From contig JALGTI010000090.1 of NCBI GenBank assembly GCA_029821455.1, forward strand, positions 1 to 9,948: a stretch of 9,948 nucleotides of DNA, given 5' to 3'. The position numbers and the translations under genes were made by a program. Shown piece after piece: positions 5,365 through 9,948 of the stretch. The DNA comes from Candidatus Zipacnadia bacterium (GTDB lineage: Bacteria > Armatimonadota > Zipacnadia > Zipacnadales > Zipacnadaceae). The stretch's first letter is position 1, and every line of letters begins with the position of its first letter. A model generated the notes under the pieces. The model did no database searches. It saw only the letters and a list, made by a program, of their open reading frames with translations, and was not told where the DNA came from.

Positions 5365-8300
5365 CTAGCGGGCAACATTCAATCGGCGCAACGCGTTGAC
5401 AACTTGACCGTTTTCTGCCACAGCCCGCAGTCGCACAACATAGCTGCCTGGCGGTGCGGCCGAGCCCGCATTATTACGGCCATCCCAGACCACAACATTG
5501 GCACCAGCCGGGCTCACACGCCCAGCTTGAACGGTGCGGATAGAGCGGCCTGCGATATTGAGCACCTCCACGCTGACCTCTGCATCTTGAGAGAGCGTGA
5601 AGGCAATCTCAGCTCCGCCTGCCGGCGTTGGCAGCACACTCAGCGTACTCACGCTAAGTAGCCCCGCTCCGTCTGCGCTCACAGCTAGCGTGAACTTGCG
5701 TACGCCCTCACCGGACGGGAAGCTGTAGTGTGTGGCAGTACGCAGATAAACGCTCTTGCCGGTTTGCAGGTCGGTGAGCACTGGTCGCAGGCTATTAGGC
5801 AGGCCCGAGAGGTCAGGCCAACTCAGCTCCATCTCCGTGCCCGGCAGGTCACACGCGACATTGATATCCCATTTGTGACCGCTGCTAAGGGCCGTCACAA
5901 AGTCGGCGGCCCGCCGGGGTCCATCAACCTCGCCAAAGTAGAGGTCCACGCCCGGCTCAGCCGGCGGAGGACTGACCAGGCCATTCAGGCTCTCGGCCTG
6001 TGGCGTCACGCCCAAGAAGTTATCAGTGTCCGCTGCGTCGCCGGCTCTGGCCACCAGGCGCAATGACCATCCGTTGTCACCAAGTCCCAGTCTTCCCGAC
6101 ACACTACTCTGTAACTGGGCTGCGCCGGCTGGCTTTTGCATCCGCAAGTACCCGCTGACATTGGACAGGAAGAACATCCCGCGTCCGCGTGCCACCTCGG
6201 TGCTGCCAAACGGCATCGTCGCGCTGACGAGCCGATAGCTGCTGGCAGTGGTATCGTAGGCCCAGCCATAGTCAACGGTGTACCTGTTCTGGTTTGACGT
6301 AGCCAGGTCATATTCGGTTCCACCGATGACGACGCTGAGGTGAGTCATCGGGAGTGGCTCGGTGAAGCCATTCCCTATCATATTCCAGCCCGGGGCCATC
6401 GGCACGTCCAGGAAATCGCCCGGCGCTGGAGCCCCCGCGATATTAAGCAGCAGTGGATAAGGAGTTCGCAGCCAGAAGGCACGCCCCAATTCCTGGCGCA
6501 GGAACGGGTCGTTGGGGTTGTCGCTGTACAGGTGATAGAGCTCGGCGGTCGGATCCCAGCGGGCCAATTGCAGCTCGCCAGGCGGTATGCCGGTCAATTC
6601 AGCCATGTCGGTCTCATAGGGCTGGGCGCCTATGGCCAGCATTGACAGACCCGCCGGATAGGTAAACGCGAAGTTGGGATGGGATTGCACCGGGCCAACT
6701 GCAGTAACATCCTTGTTCTCGTTGTTGTAATCGTCTACAGCGGTGACAGCATACCAGTAGTTAGTGTCATCCTCCGTTGTAGCGTCTATGTAATCCTGTT
6801 GGTCAGGGTCAGTAACCGTGGCAAGGGGCGTCAGGCCGCTGACGTCAGTGAAGGGCGTCTGCGCCCGGTAAATACGATACTCCACAAAGTCATCCGGATA
6901 TATATAGCCATACCAAGTCAGGGTGATGGAACCGCCCTCGTCGGCCTGGGTGTCGCCGACCGCCAGAGTATCCACGGCGTCTGGCGGCAGGTCGTCCCGC
7001 GCCTCGACCGGGCCAACGGGGGATGACTCCACCGTGTTTGCAGCATCGTACACTGCGACCTTGTAGTAGAAAGGCGTCAGGTCCGGGATCAGCTCGTCAA
7101 CCCAATTGGTGGAGCCAGCGGGAAGATCGGCTATCTGCGTCCACGGCCCCTCCGAGTCTTCCGCCTTGAACACCTTGTAGCCCAGTACGTCGTTCGCGCC
7201 GCGACCGTCATCCACCGACTTACCCCACGAAACGGTTATGCTGCCGCCCTCATCGTTCGGCGTGTCGAAGGCCATCACACCCCGCGGCGGGCCAGGTGGC
7301 ATATCCGCCAATGAGTTCAGGCTGTTTATGCGCCCCATGCCCATTGTCCCGGCGTACTCGGGCGGGTTGAGGTCGTCAATGTTGTCACAAGCGTTCCTGA
7401 TTTGCTCGATGATCTCGGCCGGCTGCATAGAGGGGAATTGAGCCTTCACCAGTCCACAGAGTCCGGCAGCGACGGGACAGGACATTGAGGTGCCAGACAT
7501 GCGCTCGTAGTAGGTATTGAAGCCGTAGGCGGGCGCGTACAACATAGTGCTGAGCACCTCATAGCCGGGTGCCATCACGTCCACGAAATTGTGGCTGGAG
7601 GCATCCCGGTGGCCCCACCAGATGGCCTCATCGTTCTCATCGGTGATGCCCACACCCAGCACGTGGTTGTCAAATGCCCCCTCACCGTCATTGCAGACCG
7701 GCGAGAACCATGTCCACTCATCGTCGGTGTACACAACCCCGAAGTTCCCCGCCCCAGCCACCACCACTACGCCCTGGTCGAAAGCGTCGGTGATGGGATC
7801 AGTCCAGGTCTCGGTGTACCCACCAGCGAGGCTCAGGTTGATGATATCGGCGCCATTTTGCACTGCGTACGCCAGCCCATCTAGGATCAGCGATGTTGGC
7901 GTACTACCATCGTCATCGAATACTTGAACAGACATAAGCTGAGCGTTCCAGTCGTGACCAGCCACGCCCTCCGCATTGTCAGTTGTCGCCGCGGCAAGAC
8001 CGGCGACGTGGGTTCCGTGGGGGGCATTATCGTCGGGGTACCCATTTTCATCATCGTCTTCTCCATCGGGCTCAGGCTGAGGATCATTGTCATTGTTTAC
8101 GAAATCCCAGCCATATACATCGTCTACATAGCCGTTCTCGTCATCGTCAATCAGGTTGCCAGCAATCTCGTCCTCATTCACCCAGATCTTGCTATTCAGG
8201 TCCGGATGAGAGAACTGGATGCCACTGTCTATGATGGCGATCACCGTGCTGGCGCTACCGCGCTGGAAATCCCATGCATCCTCCGCCTGGGTAACCTGCC

Positions 8301-8757
8301 ACTGGTACTGCTCGCTGTAGCGAGGGTCATTGGGTACCCGCGTGGGCCAGCACAGACGGTCCGGCTCCGCTATTTCAACCCCGGGTTCGGCTGCCCATAA
8401 TGCACAGCCCTGATTCACAGACATTCCCTCTGCCAGAGAGATGACGTGAATGTTATAGCGGGGTATGCTGCGCAGGACGCTGCCCTGATGACGCGCCAAA
8501 GCGGGCTCGATGGCCGTAAGGGTTGTACCGGGCGCCAGCTTGACCAACACTTGGCCAGCCACGGCAAGGTCCTGCACGACAACGGGTCCCTTGGGTGTCT
8601 GCATGGTGAAAGTGCGTGGGGATACAACTTCGGTGGCTACCGGCTCGCCCTGGTTAGCCGCCTGAACGACACCCACGACCGCCACCAGCAGGATGACAAT
8701 AACCAAGTATCGCATCCGGGCACCACAAAATAGCACACAACGCGCGGAGTCAATCAT
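5365..8757 (-). CDS. Secreted subtilisin-like (S8) serine protease A, multidomain, FlgD-like C-terminus
   Basis: 1130 residues from ATG 8757, preferred because GGGAGG stands six bases upstream; ATG 8715 (MRYLVIVILLVAVVGVVQA) gives a neater signal peptide but a weak ribosome site. Order: signal peptide ending near VQA/ANQ; fervidolysin-like prodomain about 60-135; S8 domain about 160-480 with Asp177 (IIDSG), His247 (HGTHVAG), oxyanion Asn338 (AGAGN) and Ser424 (GTSMSCP); FnIII-like domains about 490-585 and 592-690; unnamed beta-rich modules about 697-875 and 885-1035; FlgD-like Ig domain about 1045-1130 (VLNIAGRSIR, VWDGRNNAG). Two Asp-rich motifs, IDDDENGYVDD (203-213) and EDDDENGYPDD (233-243), flank the loop just before the catalytic His; protease B has only the first. 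All catalytic residues are intact. It is first in the probable operon, behind the 8811-8839 promoter. It likely degrades extracellular protein; surface retention by the C-terminus is inferred. Confidence 0.93.
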   Translation of the reverse strand: MIDSARCVLFCGARMRYLVIVILLVAVVGVVQAANQGEPVATEVVSPRTFTMQTPKGPVVVQDLAVAGQVLVKLAPGTTLTAIEPALARHQGSVLRSIPRYNIHVISLAEGMSVNQGCALWAAEPGVEIAEPDRLCWPTRVPNDPRYSEQYQWQVTQAEDAWDFQRGSASTVIAIIDSGIQFSHPDLNSKIWVNEDEIAGNLIDDDENGYVDDVYGWDFVNNDNDPQPEPDGEDDDENGYPDDNAPHGTHVAGLAAATTDNAEGVAGHDWNAQLMSVQVFDDDGSTPTSLILDGLAYAVQNGADIINLSLAGGYTETWTDPITDAFDQGVVVVAGAGNFGVVYTDDEWTWFSPVCNDGEGAFDNHVLGVGITDENDEAIWWGHRDASSHNFVDVMAPGYEVLSTMLYAPAYGFNTYYERMSGTSMSCPVAAGLCGLVKAQFPSMQPAEIIEQIRNACDNIDDLNPPEYAGTMGMGRINSLNSLADMPPGPPRGVMAFDTPNDEGGSITVSWGKSVDDGRGANDVLGYKVFKAEDSEGPWTQIADLPAGSTNWVDELIPDLTPFYYKVAVYDAANTVESSPVGPVEARDDLPPDAVDTLAVGDTQADEGGSITLTWYGYIYPDDFVEYRIYRAQTPFTDVSGLTPLATVTDPDQQDYIDATTEDDTNYWYAVTAVDDYNNENKDVTAVGPVQSHPNFAFTYPAGLSMLAIGAQPYETDMAELTGIPPGELQLARWDPTAELYHLYSDNPNDPFLRQELGRAFWLRTPYPLLLNIAGAPAPGDFLDVPMAPGWNMIGNGFTEPLPMTHLSVVIGGTEYDLATSNQNRYTVDYGWAYDTTASSYRLVSATMPFGSTEVARGRGMFFLSNVSGYLRMQKPAGAAQLQSSVSGRLGLGDNGWSLRLVARAGDAADTDNFLGVTPQAESLNGLVSPPPAEPGVDLYFGEVDGPRRAADFVTALSSGHKWDINVACDLPGTEMELSWPDLSGLPNSLRPVLTDLQTGKSVYLRTATHYSFPSGEGVRKFTLAVSADGAGLLSVSTLSVLPTPAGGAEIAFTLSQDAEVSVEVLNIAGRSIRTVQAGRVSPAGANVVVWDGRNNAGSAAPPGSYVVRLRAVAENGQVVNALRRLNVAR

Positions 8758-8761
8758 CTGG

Positions 8762-8769
8762 AACCTCCC
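8762..8769 (-). promoter_or_regulatory. Ribosome binding site supporting the 8757 start of protease A
   Basis: GGGAGGTT on the minus strand places GGGAGG six bases before ATG 8757, while only a weak GGTG precedes the inner ATG at 8715. This favours the longer N-terminus with 14 extra residues ahead of the hydrophobic core. Confidence 0.65.
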
Positions 8770-8810
8770 GCCTTATGCATCTGACTAGGACTGTCGCCCA
8801 GAACGGCAGA

Positions 8811-8839
8811 ATAATAACACCTTTGCTACTCACTGTCAA
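8811..8839 (-). promoter_or_regulatory. Near-consensus sigma-70-type extended -10 promoter of the protease operon
   Basis: On the minus strand: TTGACA (8839-8834), a 17-base spacer ending in TGT, then TATTAT (8816-8811). The -35 is perfect, the -10 matches five of six, and TGN gives an extended -10. The predicted start is G at about 8804, leaving a 47-base leader with the GGGAGG site before ATG 8757. It suggests housekeeping transcription of proteases A and B and the lipoprotein, separately from the channel gene upstream. Confidence 0.75.
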
Positions 8840-8859
8840 TTCGAGCCAAACTTCAGCCC

Positions 8860-8873
8860 AGGCCTAGTGGCCT
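8860..8873 (-). terminator. Weak hairpin after the MscS-type gene
   Basis: AGGCC (8860-8864) and GGCCT (8869-8873) pair around TAGT. The stem is only 5 bp and no U run follows, so it is a poor terminator by itself. Its place, between the channel's stop codon and the new promoter, is where one would be expected. Confidence 0.2.
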
Positions 8874-8932
8874 CCGTATGCCGTCCGTGACAAAGCAAAT
8901 GCAAGGGCCTACAGAAAGGGTCGCAGCGCCTG

Positions 8933-9948
8933 TCACACCACCATCCGTTCGGTAACAGTGGCCCGGTCCAGGTCCGGCACTGTTCGCATATCCAGGCCGG
9001 CGGGCATCTCAATCGCGTTATCCTGCATGAGCTTGCGTACCCGCGCCGGTATCTCCTGCTCGGCCAGCCAGTCCTGAGTAGGGAAGATTGCCAGCGGCAG
9101 CCGCACCAGGAAGGCGCCGTGCCTACTGGGCATAATCCGCGCTTCTTCGGTTTCAGTGAGGTGCTCAGGATATTGAGCAGATAACTCCTCGGCCAGACTG
9201 TTCAGCAGGTCTCGCAGCCGCTGGGCGTCCTGTTCAGCGCCTACCGGAACCTCAATGAAGTAGTTGACGAACGGCTCCTCGTACACCGTCACTGCTGCTA
9301 TGGAGCCATTAGGAACATAATGGAGCTGGTTGTCAATGTCCTTGAGCACGGTCACCCGCAGGCCGAGAGACTCGACCATGCCGAAGTTGGCCCCCACCTG
9401 CACATAGTCGCCCACCGCATATTGCCCCTCCAGCAGCAGGAAGAAGCCGCTGACCACATCGGCCACCAACTTCTGGGAGCCGAAGGCGATCGCTGCACCC
9501 AGAAAGCCTACGCCTGTCAGCACTGGTAGGAGGTTGACATCCAGTGCCCCCAACGCCGACAACGCAGCTACAATGATAATCAGCCAACGTACAATGCTTG
9601 CCACTAGCGAGATCACCGTAGCAGCTCGCTGTTGGCGCAGCTTTCTGAGGCCTTCGGCCTTCTCGGCCTCCGCCTCCAGCCTGCGCCGGAGTCGGCCTAG
9701 TGCCACCAGTGCGACCCAGTAGACCACAACGCTGACGATGATGATGAGCAGACATGCTCCCACCTTGTCGTAGATGGTCTCCCCCTCCATCAGCGCTTGC
9801 CAGATGGCGACCCATTGATTGGGGGGTGGTTCCGCTGCTGTTGGGGTCTCAGGTTCGCCCTCGCCAGTGTCTTCTTGAGCCGCTACCACACCACAGAGCA
9901 ACATCACCACCGCGAAGGCCAACAGCACAAATGGCACCATACGGGCCG
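8933..9948 (-). CDS. MscS-family mechanosensitive ion channel (5' end probably beyond the window)
   Basis: Small-conductance mechanosensitive channels open when membrane tension rises and release solutes on osmotic downshock. From the ATG at 9940 the product is 335 residues. An apparent signal peptide (about 1-21) is followed by an acidic/Pro-rich linker, membrane segments at about 61-83 and 108-130, and a Gly/Ala-rich pore helix at 136-172 (VGFLGAAIAFGSQKLVADVV). The MscS beta domain follows at about 173-215 with VGDYVQVG and the hallmark YVPNGSI, then an alpha/beta C-terminal domain. The Arg-rich amphipathic link at 82-104 is usual for the family. Odd point: from this ATG the signal peptide has no basic residue before its core, while the codons just upstream read Ala-Arg and remain open to the edge, so the true start probably lies outside. 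It ends 175 bases before protease A, which has its own promoter; no functional link is evident. Confidence 0.9.
   Translation of the reverse strand, partial: ARMVPFVLLAFAVVMLLCGVVAAQEDTGEGEPETPTAAEPPPNQWVAIWQALMEGETIYDKVGACLLIIIVSVVVYWVALVALGRLRRRLEAEAEKAEGLRKLRQQRAATVISLVASIVRWLIIIVAALSALGALDVNLLPVLTGVGFLGAAIAFGSQKLVADVVSGFFLLLEGQYAVGDYVQVGANFGMVESLGLRVTVLKDIDNQLHYVPNGSIAAVTVYEEPFVNYFIEVPVGAEQDAQRLRDLLNSLAEELSAQYPEHLTETEEARIMPSRHGAFLVRLPLAIFPTQDWLAEQEIPARVRKLMQDNAIEMPAGLDMRTVPDLDRATVTERMVV

Noticed and set aside
5241..5378. 46-residue N-terminal extension of protease B
   Set aside because: It overlaps the end of protease A and the 5307-5330 hairpin, is not signal-like, and a good ribosome site precedes the inner ATG at 5240.
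7924..8400. 158-codon plus-strand ORF, rich in Ile/Val
   Set aside because: Antisense to the Asp-rich and catalytic part of protease A; GAC/GAT codons read back as GTC/ATC, giving false hydrophobic runs.
1869..8757. Type IX secretion sorting domain at the protease C-termini
   Set aside because: The ends (VLNIAGR, WDGRN, PNGLYLVRI type) are the FlgD-like Ig pattern, which resembles type IX sorting domains. Without any Por/Gld component visible here, a type IX claim is not supported.
1..9948. CRISPR array, tRNA/rRNA, insertion sequence, prophage or toxin-antitoxin genes
   Set aside because: Looked for regularly spaced repeats, T-loop and 16S/23S motifs, transposase-like ORFs with inverted ends, and small paired ORFs; none found.

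Overview
The window looks like chromosomal DNA from a Gram-negative-type bacterium of moderately high GC content. It carries signal-peptide proteases with C-terminal FlgD-like Ig domains, an Ig-rich lipoprotein with a Gly/Pro linker, and an MscS-family channel. Large multidomain S8 proteases with Asp-rich loops, FnIII repeats and a FlgD-like C-terminus are familiar from poorly cultured lineages such as Armatimonadota, Latescibacterota or Hydrogenedentota. That placement is inferred from style; there is no rRNA or marker gene here.

Layout. Nearly all coding is on the minus strand, read from high to low coordinates. An MscS-type channel (8933 to the right edge, 5' end cut off) is followed by a 175-base gap. 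This gap holds a near-consensus extended -10 promoter (8811-8839) and a strong ribosome binding site. Then come two tandem paralogous secreted subtilases (5365-8757 and 1869-5240) and a lipoprotein (805-1803). The two protease genes are separated by a perfect 10-bp hairpin (5307-5330). A GC-rich hairpin (747-778) follows the lipoprotein. Spacing and ribosome binding sites fit one operon, protease A, protease B, lipoprotein, driven from the 8811-8839 promoter. Both proteases keep complete Asp/His/Ser triads and the oxyanion Asn. They share the order signal peptide, prodomain, S8 domain, two FnIII-like domains, two unnamed beta-rich modules, FlgD-like Ig domain, so they probably act outside the cytoplasm and may be surface-attached.

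The left 800 bases differ. Only a 33-codon C-terminal remnant of a plus-strand gene (2-103) is well supported as coding. Next to it is the most unusual part of the window: about 240 bases (104-346) that are almost wholly inverted repeats. A consensus-like promoter on the minus strand (TTGACA, 17-bp spacer ending in TGC, TATAGT; 350-378) points into it, and the GC hairpin near its far end has a short U-rich tail on that strand. I read this as a candidate structured RNA of roughly 220 nt. One of its loops would display GCCUCCUU, which closely resembles the anti-Shine-Dalgarno tail of 16S rRNA. Between this unit and the lipoprotein terminator (379-746) there is no confident gene.
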